Source: Tetrahymena thermophila SB210
Lineage: Eukaryota; Ciliophora; Oligohymenophorea; Hymenostomatida; Tetrahymenidae
Assembly (NCBI RefSeq): GCF_000189635.1
Contig: NW_002476434.1
Span: 1,426,001-1,490,000 of the forward strand
Length of the DNA: 64,000 nucleotides
Direction: 5' to 3'
The notes beneath the pieces were generated by a model, which did not search any database, had not been told where the DNA came from, and worked only from the letters and a program-made list of their open reading frames with translations. The position numbers and the translations under genes were made by a program. Numbering within the stretch: position 1 is the stretch's first letter; each line of letters begins with the position of its first letter. Of the stretch, positions 1-13,610 are shown piece by piece.

Positions 1-1800
1 TTAACAAATATAAATAACAAACATAAAAGAAATAAAGGTAATATATATCTCATTTAATAGTTAAAAGAGATTTACTTTAATAAGAATAAAATATTATGCT
101 AAATTAACATTTATAATATCTTTCTAAGTAAACTATAGAAGAAAATAAGAGAAAGAATTTCAAAATTACATTTAGATAAATATTATGCTTAAGTTGGTAA
201 ATATTTAAATAAAATATAAAAATTAAAAATTAAAAACTGGCTAGTAATATTGAAAAATACTAATTTATCTATTATCAATTTTTTTCTTTATATTTTCTTC
301 ATAAAGTCTTTTTATGGATAAAAAACTATCAAATGTCCATGCGAAGAGCTACAAAAATATTGTATTATTTAGGTTTTTAAAGTAATATTAGTACAAGTTA
401 AATAGATTTTGAGTGTTTTATTTCAAAAATTATATTTTAAATGTTAAAAAAATGTATTTAAAACATCTTTAATTATTTTTACTACTAACATAGGGATTAA
501 TGTCCAAAAAAACCTTTACTATGGAGAGTCAGTCCTTTTTTTAATAAAAATAAAACCTAATTATAAAAATATAATGATTTGTTATAGCATAACATAAAAA
601 TATAAATTTTTATTAAAATAATCTGAAATTTTTCAAATGACATAAGAGATTTGTATATTTATTTAAAATAGAAAAAAAAAGAAGGTTTTTCAGATTTTTA
701 ATTTTTTGTTTAAAAATAATAAGCGACAACACAAAGATGCTTAAAAAGATAATAATCTTAGAAAATAGAGATTTTTTTGATTAGCTATAAAGTAGTTAGT
801 GGATCATTTAAATTTACAACAGCAGATTACACAATTATCAAATTAATTACAAAATTTTCAAAGAATTTATGAAAAGCTAATTTTTATAAACTAAGCAAAT
901 TTTGGTGAAAGCTGTCTGTCTATTATCTAAATTACTCAACTTAGAAACAGTTTTTTTTCATGTTAGAATGAGTTTACATAAAGATAGCAATTAATTAATA
1001 TAATCATAATTTTAAAGCTATTCTCTCACAATTGATTTTCATTTTTAAATACTAAATAATCAGATAATCTATTTGCTTAAATTACAATTAAATATCTGCT
1101 CAAATCTTTTTTCCTAAAGTATGAGAAACATTACATTATTTTTTTAAAAAAATATTGTCATTTTATTGAAAAATATTAAATTCATTAAAAAGAAACTAAA
1201 TAAAGGAACTTACATTCCTTTATATTTAAATTATTATTGTTTGCATTATTAATTTTCATAGTATTTATGAGAAAAACTTATTTCTTTTCCTAAATAGGCA
1301 AAAAAATTACTACTTTGTGTGAAATCTTATTATTAAAATATTTCAAATGAATCCTAATAAGAAAACTAGTTATATTTATGTTATTATTTACTGGATTTTT
1401 ATTTATTGTAAGGGATTTGTAAAATAATTCGATGGAACAGTGTATAATATTTGTTTTATGCTGGATGGAAGAGACTTTTTAAATTTACTAACGCATAATT
1501 TTAAATAAAAAAGAAAAACGCTGTGACTATCAATTATCAACGCCAAACATAAATAAATAAATAATTAATTATAATTTGGGGTTTTAATTAATTACTGAAA
1601 CGAAAATATGTTATTGATTGTAAGTAATTATCTTTTTGGGAATTGTAAAGTAAATAAAAAAAAATTAAGGTAAAAATATAAATAGATGATACAGTAGTAA
1701 TTATAAGTGGGAATCAAGAAATATGATATAATCTATTTTTTCAAATTAATTATTAAAAAAATCACATTTCAGAAAGGAAAAAAAAAATTATATCTATAAA
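1..1800. other. intergenic, AT-rich
   Basis: No coding frame, RNA gene or convincing repeat was seen here on either strand. The stretch consists of A/T runs with scattered short homopolymers and is taken as upstream spacer of the small ORF that begins at 1801. Confidence 0.5.
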
Positions 1801-2247
1801 ATGAGCTTATATATGAACAACTTGGAACAATTAACTTTGGAATATGTTAAGATATATCAAAAGATATATATGGCTAGATAGGATATATTTGACTCCTTAA
1901 ATATCTTTAATGGCAAAGCATCTATCTAATGTTCAACTGAATAATCAGACTTTAAAATTATCGCATAAGGCATAAAGAAAATGTCTAACTATCTCAAAAA
2001 GGACATGAGTATGGTACGCATGTTCGAAGAAACTCTTAAATAATGCAAATTATAGCTTTTAGCTTTTGAAAATCAATATTCTAAGATTGTCAACTCTGCT
2101 AAATAATTTATCAAATACGATGGCTAGTTGAGCGAAAAAAGAGCAGTCTTGCTCAAGTATTTCGAAATAAATATGTCTGAGTTAGAAAAAAGTAATAAAT
2201 AACCAATAGATAACAGCTACTCAATTGAAATTTCTTTAGCAAATTGA
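1801..2247 (+). CDS. small hypothetical protein (148 aa)
   Basis: A single-exon frame of 148 codons runs from ATG 1801 to TGA 2245-2247 once TAA/TAG are read as Gln; seven such codons lie inside. The product starts MSLYMNNLEQLTLEYVKIYQ and is rich in Lys, Leu, Glu and Ser with a heptad-like helical character. No signal peptide, membrane segment or catalytic motif is visible. GC is higher than in the flanks, and codons such as GAC, CTC, AAG and GTC support real coding. I do not recognise a family; a small helical adaptor-type protein is possible. The start is the first ATG after an A-rich leader. Confidence 0.55.
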
Positions 2248-2787
2248 AATTTCCCAAGTTCGTATTTTCTATCATTATCGTAATATTCGAGTTAATTTTA
2301 AGTATCTCATTGATTCATTAACTCAAATAGTATTTAATTAAGAAAATATTTATGATTAATTAATTAATAATTAAAAAAATAACAATCAATTCTCTCAGAA
2401 TGCCTCTTAAAAATTTTCAATTATCTAAATTGCTTTGCTAATAAACAAATTAGCAATCAATCAATCACACTAAAATGATACAATAACAAAAATAAATGCA
2501 AACAAATAGAAGTTAATTATAATCACATACTAATAATTTATATGCCTGTATAGAATATAGCTAATTTATTTATATTACTAAAAAACAATTAAAAATCGTA
2601 CTATGACTACTGTCTGTCTTTATATTACTCTATGTATCTTAACTTTTGTAATCAATTTTTATATCTTTCAAAAATACTTATCTCTCTTTTCTGTATTTAC
2701 TTTTGGATTATTTTTGAATTTTTCTATAAGTTACTATCTTCACAATATATAAGATTGGTAATAAAAGATAAGATAATCCCTTAAATG

Positions 2788-2819
<32 letters not shown>

Positions 2820-4690
2820 CTAATTTAGAAAATATACAAAAATATATTTAAAATTGCTTTTGTTAATTTGAGTCAAACATTTACAAAATTAAAAAGAAAC
2901 TTCAAAAGAATCCAAGTTATTCATTCCTTTTTTTTACACCTATTTTAAATTACATAATTTGTATTTGATTCATGCGTAATCTAATATAACTTTGATTTAT
3001 ATTTAAAGAGAGGTACCACAAATTATGTTCTGTAAATTAATTTTGTTACTTTCCACTAAAATATTTATAATCAGTATAAATTTAAATAACCGATATTTTG
3101 TTTGTTTGGTTAGTTTACTTTCATTTAGTTGCTTTTATTCCAAATATGAAAAAGGCTGGCTTTTTTTTAAATAACAATCACAAAATTAGAGTACCATCAT
3201 GACTTGACTTTCGAACATATAAAACTCATCTCAAATTATTTATTTATCTATTTCAATATAATATACATGCAAATTATTGTAACTTAATTATTATTCTGGA
3301 AAAGAAAAACTTAAATCTGAAAAGTAGATTGGACATTTTTCTAAAACTAATTATTTGAAGTCAGATTAAAAATCTCAAAAATAAAACAAAGCATTCTTTT
3401 AGGAAAATAGCATAATATAGCAATAATTCCTTGTATAAATTATAAGCAAATTAGTGTAAATAATTACTTATTCTCAATTAGTATGAAAATTTGTTTATTT
3501 TTCTTAAAATTAATAAAGAAAATTAATCTTTAATTGATAAACTAATTATTTATTAATTTTGAGAAAAACTCATTTGATAAATAATTATTTCTGATTAAAT
3601 CTAGATGGATATGCCATACTTTTAGTATAATTAATTATAAATAAAAAAATCATTATTTTTTCATTTTTTTGGATTAATTCACATTTTAATTATAAAATAG
3701 TTAAAACTTGCAAGACAAAATTTAAAAAAATTCATTTCAATTTTTTCCTGCAAAATTATTTTTTAATTTCTTGATGATGTGAGTAAAACTTTCATTTAAG
3801 TTTATTAAAATTTATTATCTACATTGCTTAAGATCTTTCTTTTATAATTTTTCTCTTTATAATGATAGTAGAAATTATCATATCACAATTCACTGGGGAA
3901 AATAGAAAGTACAAAACAAAACAAAATACAAATACAATTATAATATAAAATATACAATATTTTTTGAAATTTTATACTGACAACTTTAAAAAGTTAAAGA
4001 TTCAAAACAAATTAACAATATAAGACCAAATTTTAAAAAAATACCAAAAATGAAGCTACTTAAAATGAGTTTATAATTATTAATACAATAAAAATTAACA
4101 TAACATTCTTTAGAGGTATTAATTATTTATAATATTTTATCAAAATTATTTTTAAAATTTAATTTTTTAATTTAATTTATTTTATTTTATGTTTGTTTCT
4201 AAGTGGGTCTTAAGTTAATTTTTTAAATTATAAAATATCTCTAATAAAATTTGAATTATAATACAGTTTATAAAATGATTAAGATTTATAATAATTTTTT
4301 GAGATTAAAAAATAAACATAAATTTGTAATTTTCTATAAAAATAATTTATCTAACTTTTGAATAATATTAGACAATACAATACAATGTTAATTAATTATT
4401 TTGTTTGTTTGTTTGTTGTAAAGATTTAATCCTGAAGGAAAAGTAGAATATCGATTTTTCATAAAATCAATAGAAAATTTGTTTGAAAAAAGAAGTTGAT
4501 CAAAGTTATAAATTGTATTAATAATTATTCTTTAATAATTTCTGAATAATTTAATTAAATTTCTACCAATCAGCTAAATTTAAAAATTGATACTAATTTT
4601 TGATTAATTAAATATTTTTTAATACGCAAAAACTTCTTTTAATATCTTAAGCAACTAAAAATATATATTTTAGCAATTAGAAATATAAAA
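2248..4690. other. intergenic, AT-rich
   Basis: No gene was recognised. It contains an (AAT)n microsatellite (about 2788-2819), poly-A/T runs and short TTTG repeats near 4400. It is taken as the spacer upstream of the DEAD-box helicase gene. Confidence 0.5.
2788..2819. repeat. (AAT)n microsatellite
   Basis: About ten tandem copies of AAT/ATA in noncoding DNA. Confidence 0.85.
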
Positions 4691-6383
4691 ATGCATCCAT
4701 TTGCAAAGTTAGGATTAGACTCATGGATTTAGAAAACATGTGATAAAGTTGGATATTAAAATCCTACTAAGATTTAGGAATTAGCTATTCCTCCTCTACT
4801 AAGAAAGCAACATGTTATTGGTAATTATTATAAATTAAAAAATATTATAAAAGCTTGAAATAGTTTTTAGATTAAAGCAAATTTCATTATGAGGTTTTAT
4901 TAATACAATTTAAATTTAAAACTAATTTAGCTAACGCAGAAACTGGTAGTGGTAAAACAGCTACTTTTGCTTTCCCTATTTTGTAAGATTTAGCAAAAGA
5001 TCCATTTGGTGTTTTCGCAATAGTTTTAACAGCAAACAGAGAATTGGCTATGCAAATTTCTGAACAATTCACAATATTCGGAAGCTCTTTAAATTTAAGA
5101 GTCTCCACTTTAGTTGGAGGAGTAGATTTTAATAAATAATTGTCTGAGTTAGAGAGAATTCCTCATATTGTTGTAGGTACTCCTGGAAGAACATTAGATA
5201 TGATTGATAAGTCTCCAGTTCTAAAAGAATATATTGAAAATGTTAAATATTTAGTTTTGGACGAAGCTGATAGACTTTTTGAGGATTCTATTATTGAAGA
5301 TATATAATCAGTAAATTTTAGTTTAAGGCATAGCATTTAATTCATATTTTTAATGATAAAAAGATTTTAGAGTTTATACCATAAGAGAAATAAATTATTC
5401 TAGCTACTGCTACTATAAATGATGACTTTAATGATAAAAAGTTAAACGAAATATTAAAAACTAATGTGAAATTTGAGAGATTCTGTGTAAACCAATAAAA
5501 AAAAGTAGTTCAAACATTAAAGCAAGTAACTTATTTATTTATTTATATTTTAAAAATAAATAGTGATTTATTGATTATTCATTCTTAGATAAAGCATTTT
5601 ACATTATAGAGTGTGAACTTAATTATAATTTAATCAATTACTATGATAATCATGCAATTTTCTAAAATTATTTATTAAAAAAAGAAATTCGTCTTAGTCC
5701 CAGAAATGGTGAAAGATTAAAATTTCATCAATTTATTGAATAAATTCAAAGGAATTAGTATGATAATATTTGTAAATAAATGCAGAACTTGCCATTTTAT
5801 TAATGCTTTGTTGAATTAGTTAGAATTTTCATCTACTAGCTTGCATTCTGGTTTAAAATAGGGATAAAGAATATCACACTTAAAGACTTTTAAAAGCCAA
5901 GCTGCAAATATTTTAGTTGCTACAGATGTAGCTTCTAGAGGTTTAGATATACCTACAGTTGACTTAGTTATTAATTATGATATACCTAAAAATTCTGATG
6001 ATTATATTCACAGAGTAGGTAGAACTGCTCGTAAAGGTAAAAGAGGTCTTGCTATTTCAATCATGACACAATATGATGTACAGCTTATTCTCAATATAGA
6101 AAAAAATATCGGTGAAAAATTAGAAGAATTAAAAGTAGATGAAGAAGAAGCACTTGAAATAGCTCCTAAAGTTAACAAAGCTAAAAAGTTTGTTAAAATT
6201 GTAAGCAATTAAATTTTTTGAAATATTATTAATAATTTTTTTAATAAGAAAATGTCTGAAGATGGTAGCTCTGAAAACTTTGACAAACAAGAACAAGATA
6301 AAAAAAGTTACAAAGAATTCATAAGAGAATAAAAAAAGCTAAAAAAGGTTGAAAATAACAAAATATAAGAAGAAAAATAATGA
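4691..6383 (+). CDS. DEAD-box ATP-dependent RNA helicase, Dbp8/DDX49-like
   Basis: Five exons are supported: 4691-4820, 4931-5310, 5364-5525, 5685-6200 and 6249-6383, all in consistent phase, giving 440 aa. Motifs in order: N-terminal Q-motif region (KIQELAIP), Walker [11 protein letters not shown] (TLVGGVDF), TPGR, DEAD ([11 protein letters not shown]), motif III present as TAT, and C-terminal [13 protein letters not shown] and HRVGRTAR. The region after motif VI ([20 protein letters not shown]) and the LVPEMVKD linker match the Dbp8/DDX49 subfamily, which acts in the nucleolus on 18S rRNA/40S maturation. Motif Ia is unusual: TANRELA instead of PTRELA. The last intron (6201-6248) is inferred; without it the frame would stop at a TGA a few codons later, losing a Lys/Glu-rich tail. 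Subfamily assignment is by recalled similarity. Confidence 0.88.
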
Positions 6384-7221
6384 ATAATTTATTACCTAAT
6401 TTAATTTTTATATGTTGTATAATAACTAAAATAGCTCATAATTATAATTATTTTAATATTTTAAAAGGAACCAATTAAACTTACTCTTGATTATAAAATT
6501 TAATTAAATTTGTTTATATCTTTTAAAAATCAAAAAATAAATGAAATTTTAGTAATAAAATATGAACTTCACCTAATTATAAGAAAAATATTATAAATTA
6601 AATACCATAAATCCTCACCAACATACATTTTCACCATATTTTATGAATATTTATAATAAATTTTCTGAAAAAAATAACACCCTCTGACATTCATCTCGGA
6701 TCTTTGTGTGAGGAAATAAGGTAATAAAAAAGCAGAATCTTTAAAAATTATAATTTAAATAAATGATTAAAGGAAATTAAAAATTTATTTTTGTTATTTA
6801 AAAAAAGGTTTCGTTAATTATTTTATTTTCAAATAATTAAAATAAAACAATAATTATTTCTTGCTTTAATAAAATATTTATATTTATGTTTAAGTCTGCT
6901 TAAAATACTTCATAAAAATGAAGCTTTTAAAATAAATTTGGGCTATTAGTAATTTAATTGTAAAAATGTGCATTACCTATTTATTTAAAAGAATTTCAAT
7001 TTAACTTTTTTTACTGATTAAACATTTTTTAAGTAAAAATAAATTTTTAACAGTAATAAAATATGGCTTTTAAATTGTATTTGAAATGTACTGTCAAACT
7101 ATTTCAAAAATGATCAAACAGAAAAAAAATATTTATTATAATTTGCTGGATATTGAACTTCGTTAAAAATCTAAATTAAATAGTAGTAAAAATTGATTTA
7201 AAGCTCAAAAAAAACAAAAAA
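6384..7221. other. intergenic, AT-rich
   Basis: No coding frame or structured RNA was recognised; it holds the helicase 3' flank and the leader of the next plus-strand gene. Confidence 0.5.
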
Positions 7222-10200
7222 ATGCAAAAAGCAATAACACCAAAACATCTAAGGAGTAGCTCTAGCAACTACTTGTAAATTATTTATATAATTAATTTAT
7301 TAATAATATTTTATTAGTTCTTTCAAGCAGTAGAAGCCATGTCATTAAAACTATAATGTGTAGCAATAAAACCCTTTCTAGTTTGAAACATTTGTGACAC
7401 TTCAAAATATAAATAAATTCAAATAATCATTTAGCTAATAGATCAAGGACTGCAATCAAATTTCATTTGAGGATCTCTAAAAGCAAGTTTAATTTATAGA
7501 GTTTAGCGATTTCAATAAGATTTAAGACAACGAAGGAATTATTGTCATACAAGCATATTTTAATGATGTTGGAGAATTAGCTAGCAATAATTTAGAAAAT
7601 TCTACAATGTTTAGCCAAAGATTATAAGAAGTACAACAAAATATTACCAGAAACTATCCTTTTATGCAAGTTATAGTTAAAAAACTTTAAGAAAGTGAGT
7701 TAACAGATAACAAAGGAGCAAAGTATGGGCTTTTTGAGATTTTCATGTGCACTTAGTTTAATTTAGTTGTGAAAAAAGCAGTAATTTATTCAAAAGATCT
7801 ACTTATATAATTGCCAACAAGTTAAACAGTCTTATAAAACATATGTAATTAAATTAAATTAATTCATAATTATTATCTTAGTAATAAATTAAAAAAGAAA
7901 AATGCATTAGCACAATCAACTTAAGAGTAAATGTTACAGTGAACACATAGGAGAACTTAAATCCACTCATTATTAAAACTCAGTATTTTAGATAAAATAA
8001 ACCTACTTTAGAAAATGTTAAAATTACTCTCACACAAGTCAAAAAGGTTTAATTAATTATTTCATAATTATATTTAAAAACATCCTTTTTTTTAATTTAG
8101 AAACAGTAAGAAAAACAGTAAAACTAATTTAGTTCACCATAATCAAGAAGAGATGTTCTAAATTATGGTAAAAATATAAATTAAAATTAGTTTAAATTTA
8201 CTAAGCTTTAAAAATTTTAATAAAGTAAGATCTTCTGATATAAATGTTTTGAATTGTAGCAATCTTAAGAATACAGAAAATTAAACAGTTAGGAGTCATG
8301 CTGTAAGCAATAGCATATCCCTTAAATAGGGAATACAACTACTTCAAAGTTAATTATCAAATAAAAGTCAAAATCTTACTTCTAATTTGAATTCTACTTC
8401 TTTAACTCCAAGAAATGCTAAAAGTACAAGATAAAGCTCAGTCTCTAAAATTGAAAGCGAAGTTTTATCAAAATTAACTTTCTCAAGCTGTTCAAAGAAT
8501 ATAAGCTAAAAATAAAATATTATTAATTACACCTCAACTATAAATAATCAAGGTTAAGCTGAATTTAGTAATATTTTATGTGAATTATAGCTTTATGAAC
8601 TTAAAATACACTCAAGCAGCTACACTAAAGAGTGCACAATAGTAAATTTTATTATATAAATAGTTTATTAATTATTAAAATTTTATTTATTTAAACTAAA
8701 AATAATACTCATAAAATTAATTTTATTGATTGAATAAAAATTCAAATTAAAAATATTCAAAAGAATAAGTTGAATTTTAAGTTATTAAATTTTTATATAA
8801 CCTATTTTATTTTAAACCATCTCACAAATTAAAATTTTATCAATATTTTGTATTATTTTAATGGCAAAAAATAAAAATTTGTTTGCATAAAAAAAAATAA
8901 TATATTTAGAAAGGTTATAATTAAGAGAATAAATTTGATAATAATAAAAAATGAATTATGTAATTTAAAATATTTAATTAATAATTTTATTTTATTTCAA
9001 AAGTAATTAGACATAAATGATCTCAAAAGATAGCAAGTTAATGATAAACATTTAGATTTAGATATTCTAATTGATAGAAATGATATTTGTACTTGTGATA
9101 TAGTAGTTACTGGGAACTAAAAAGGTATTATGTAAAATGCAAATGTTTACATTTCGGATAGACCTTTCAGCTAAATCTTTATTTGTAAACATATTTGATT
9201 TATTTGAAATATTTTTATGATAAATTTCTTTTTGTATTAGAAAATTTGAATTAAGGAAAATAGACTGAAGCTATACAATTGAATTTTAATAGCTAAACAA
9301 GAAGATATAGCTTTTATACTCATCCTGGCTACTACTATATTTTAGTGTTTCACTAAAATTTTTACATCGAAGAGAGATAAATTTAAATTAATTAAGGAGA
9401 TAATCCTAAAGTAGATATAGATTTGAAACCTTTAACTATGGCTCTGATAAGGCTGAGAGCATTTGATATAATTAATCAGTGTATTGTTCAAAATGCTGAA
9501 ATACTAGTAAAAGACACATTAGATAACCTCTTATACTGTGGAAAGACTAATGAACTTGGCTTGATGGAATGCAAATTAAAATTTTCGAGAACATTTAAAG
9601 TATCTATCAGTAAAAATAATGAGTACATTTATTTCTAATAGATTGTATATTTAGAAATGAACAGGATAGCTGATAATAACCACACAATTTACTTAATACC
9701 TAACAGTATGATATAAAATAAATAGTTTGAAATTTTGGCTTATTTCCCTCATAAAAAATTTGATATTGATTTTAATGTAAGAACTTCAGATGGATTTAAT
9801 ATCAATAAATTTAGTCCTATCTAAAAAGTAATTATTCCTAGCTGCAATAATTAATATGATGAGATTGAGTTCAATAATTGTAAATTAATTGAGTTTTCTA
9901 TTCAAAACGTTGATAGTAGTATTGACTATGATATCGAAATATATTCTAAGTCAGGATTTTCAGATAAAAAATGGGAGGAATACTAAAAATAGAATCTTTT
10001 CAATCCTAATCTGAATGAATTAGAGGCTTTTTAACAATAAAAGAAACCTTTTCATAAATCAGCTTTGAACATGAATAATTTTTTTATTTAAAAAAGAATT
10101 TCTATTGATTTAAATTTAATAAAACCTTGTATCGAAATGCCTATAGAGAAAAAAGATTAATAAATACTTCTTCCATAAACAGTAACTTATAAAATTTAAT

Positions 10201-10644
10201 TTGAAAATAAACAATTTATTTTTTATTAGTATAAAAGCGAGAATTCCATTAAAGTATTTTTCATCTATAACAATTAAATTCAGCTATTTAGAGAGATTAA
10301 CTATGATTATGTTTAATAACCAACCTGCATTGCTTCTTTCATAAGTAAGATTTATTATATTCTATAAGAAATTTATGAAAATTTAATTAAATTTTAAAGG
10401 TACCAGTAAAATTTTCATAGAAAAAATGCAAACGCTCAATAAGCAAAAAAGAATTAGCAATGATGAAAATGAAACTCCATCCTCATTTTCAAATTTTTGC
10501 AATTAAACTTAATCAAAGTTTACACCAAAGAGTAGTCAAAGCGGGAAAATATATAACTTTGTTAGCATCAATGACAAATAAGAAACATAAAAATAAGTTA
10601 AGTAGCCACTAAGCCAAAGATTTATAGAAAATAAATTAATTTGA
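7222..10644 (+). CDS. hypothetical multi-exon protein
   Basis: A plus-strand gene was pieced together from coding-like frames with in-frame TAA/TAG (Gln) and short introns. ATG 7222 begins exon 1 (to 7274), followed by a 43-base intron. A Gln/Ser/Asn-rich part then runs to about 8643, with introns near 7850, 8050 and 8170. A roughly 359-base intron (8644-9002) is inferred; the C-terminal part runs from 9003, with an intron near 9190-9240 and one at 10345-10420, to TGA 10642-10644. The C-terminal part alternates hydrophobic and charged residues (ILIDRNDICTCDIVV) and could hold beta-rich domains, but I recognise no family. The two halves could be separate genes divided at 8644-9002; phase is compatible with one gene. 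Confidence 0.5.
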
Positions 10645-11339
10645 CTTGCTAAAAAAATAAATTCTTCTTATAATTTTTATTAAAAATGTTTTTTCTTATT
10701 GAATTTTTTATAATTTAACTTCAAAAAAAATCAAAAACATTTAATTATTATGTAATTTTGAAATAATCAAATTCATTTTTAATAAACAAAAATATTAAAT
10801 TTATTTTATTTATTTATTTTCTGTGATTTTTTGAAGAAAATCTATAAAATTTATTTGGTTAAATAACAAGTAAATTATTATAGTAAATAAATTCATTTAA
10901 GCTGCCATTCAAAAATTATAATATTCATTTAAGACTTTATAAAAAATATGTTATCATAAATTTTATTTAATATATCACTTCAATCTCAAAGTTGAGGCGA
11001 TTCTTTGCAAACGCCACTCTTTTTTATTTATTTTCTTCATAAAACTTACTTAAAGAAATTTAATTTAATTTTTTAATATATCACTTTAAAGTCAAAGTTG
11101 AGGTAATTAAACTCGGTATTTCTTTTTTTATGCTGAAATTGCTTGAAAAATGCTAAATAAAGATTTTGTTGAAGATTATTTTTTAAACATATTATAAATT
11201 AATTAGCTATAATAAGTCTTTGATTTTACTAAATAAAACATTTGCTAATGTTTATTTATTAAAGTAGAGCTTCACAAATAATTAATTTAAGCAGTATTTA
11301 TAAATTATTTTGAATTGTTTGAAAAAATTTACAACAATT
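10645..11339. other. intergenic with a short direct repeat
   Basis: There is no gene. It holds two 32-base near-identical copies of a TTTAATATATCACTT...CAAAGTTGAGG element at 10966-10997 and 11072-11103. Confidence 0.5.
10966..11103. repeat. pair of 32-base direct repeats
   Basis: Copies at 10966-10997 and 11072-11103 share the first 15 and last 12 bases and differ only in a short middle stretch. The start-to-start spacing is 106 bases, in the spacer between two plus-strand genes. Confidence 0.75.
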
Positions 11340-13129
11340 ATGAATGATTATATATAATTAATATCAATAAATTGTATATAAAGCATATTTTTTTAATTAA
11401 AGAAATAATAATAATCAGAAGTAGAACTATATTGAATTGACTGACATATTAAGAATATGGAAGTTAAATAATTAAAGAAGAAATCAGCAAACTCTCTGGG
11501 TTCTTTCTATTGTTTGATAGATTTAATAAATATCTAAGCACCCAACAAGCCAGAGAAAACTAGAGTAAAATACAATCTAAATAAATTGAATATTTTTAAG
11601 CCTACTTAAAACAGTTCTTCAAATCTATTCATAACACACATGAGATTTCTTCCATAAATTGTGATACTATAGATACATTACAGCAATAGGAAAAGTCAGA
11701 CCATTCTTAAAATGATTACTTCAAAAACTTTCACTAAGAAGTTAAGCCTGAAAGAAGAAAAAGCTAGCTTTCTTTATTGGATAAGCATGATGAAGTCAAT
11801 TCATATTATATTTCTAGGAATATATCTAATTTTGAGACTGAGATTGGATCTCCAAAAGGAAGTATTATTTTTGCACAATCATAAAGAAAGAATGTTGCTA
11901 GCGTAAAATAATTTTTGAATTTAAAGTATAAATTAATAAAATAAAAATAGAATAATCAGTCTAAATCAATCATAAATAGTAGCATTTTAAATGGAGCTAT
12001 TTCACCTCATCATTCAAGAAATGTATCGCTGCATAATAAAAGATAAATTAATTTCAGTCTAGATATGCTTAAGCCATTTTCTGTAAAGAGCTGTAAACAA
12101 TAATTAATTGAAGAAAGAAATAAATTAAAGGAAAAAATGGGAGTCGAACTAGAGGTTAAACTAAAAAAGAGCTAAGATTTGTATGTGAGTTTAAAAGAAG
12201 AAATGTCAAATTAAATTAAGCAAAAAAAGTAAAACAATATTTGTATAGTTGACAAAGACGAAGAACCAGCTAATTTTACATTTTAGTTAAACAAATAATA
12301 TAATTTGTGTGATAAGTAACTAAAACAAGAGTCTATTAATAGCAAGCTTCATAATGAGGCATCGCTTCTTCAAAATAACAAGTATTTCAGAAAGAAATAT
12401 AAAAGATAAGGTAAATAAATAAATAATTGTTTTTTTATAACTTTAATAATGTAATTAATTATTTCAGATGCATAAGAATTCATGAAAAGAGATCTAGAGC
12501 GCATAAAAGATTCTAATGACTTAATATAAATAAAACAAATGGAGGATTAACACACACATTTAATATCTGTAAGAGAAGAATCCTTAAAATGCACTAGCTA
12601 AAGAGATGATAAGAAACCTGAGTGGGATCCGAGCACAAATAAATATGAAAATAGGTAAGAAAAGAAAGCTTTATTTGATAAACACAAAAAGATAATAACA
12701 GAATGGTACATCAAAAGCAAATATAGAGGAAAAATAAAAGAATAAATAACAATTGAAAAAAAGTATCCTTACATGTCAAACTAGTAATACCTTTATAATA
12801 ACTTGTACAATGTTTAAGACTTGTATCCTTTAGATCCATATCAAGATAAAGATGTACTAATACAAAACGAGAAAAAAGACCAAAAGCTAATCAAGCTGAT
12901 AAATTATAAAGAAAGGTTAGTACATGCTCCAATTATCAAAGAGTTAGCATAGTAAATTAAAATAATTTTTTTAATCAATTTATTAAATTGGTTCAAATAA
13001 ATGAATCTTTATTTTATTTAATTTTATCCTATCAAAAGAAAGCTTAAGCAAAACCACCAAAGAGTTCCTCTTTTAATAAGCGATGCTTTTATGAAAGCAG
13101 AAAAAAAGCAGAATATACTTCATATTTGA
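11340..13129 (+). CDS. hypothetical coiled-coil-like protein
   Basis: The frame is open across many TAA/TAG codons from about 11450 to 12950. The 5' start is inferred: ATG 11340 begins a short exon whose donor (GTATATAAAG) joins in phase to an acceptor just before 11456, giving an N-terminus that continues into EEISKLSGFFLLFDRFNKYL. An intron at 12411-12467 is clear. A last intron (about 12953-13039) is inferred, leading to TGA 13127-13129. The middle is Ser/Asn-rich, followed by a long Lys/Glu/Gln helical part (about residues 220-450), likely coiled coil. There is no enzyme motif or membrane segment. Function unknown; a cytoskeletal role is only a guess. Both ends are uncertain. Confidence 0.55.
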
Positions 13130-13610
13130 CAAAAAATGAATGCAACATTTTAATATTTCAATAAAAAACACTTCAAATATTTTGTTAAGGAAAATAAATC
13201 ACTCATTTTAATAAAACCTTCTAAAAAAGCTAAAAAAAATAAACAATTAACTCATTTCAATACAGATTTTAATAATTCCTATTTTATGTATAAGGATTAG
13301 AAGACTAAGGTCTTATTTATTTGTTAGATGAAATAATATTTCTTAATTTTTTAAATTCCTTTTCTTTCATTTATTGTGCATGAATTTCTAATTACCTTCT
13401 CATTTCTTACTCTCTTTCTTTAAATTACCTAATTATTTTTTTATTTTAAAACATTTTCTCTAAAAAGTTAATAAATTTAGTTGCTTTCTTCAAATAATAA
13501 AATTAACTAAAAATTAAGACATTCTACATAATATTTTAATCCTTTAGTAAATGAGCTTTAGCTAGCTAAATAAATAATAAGTTTATTAATAAAAGTGTAT
13601 TTTAATTATT
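13130..13610. other. intergenic between convergent genes
   Basis: AT-rich spacer between the 3' ends of a plus-strand and a minus-strand gene; no additional gene was supported. Confidence 0.45.
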
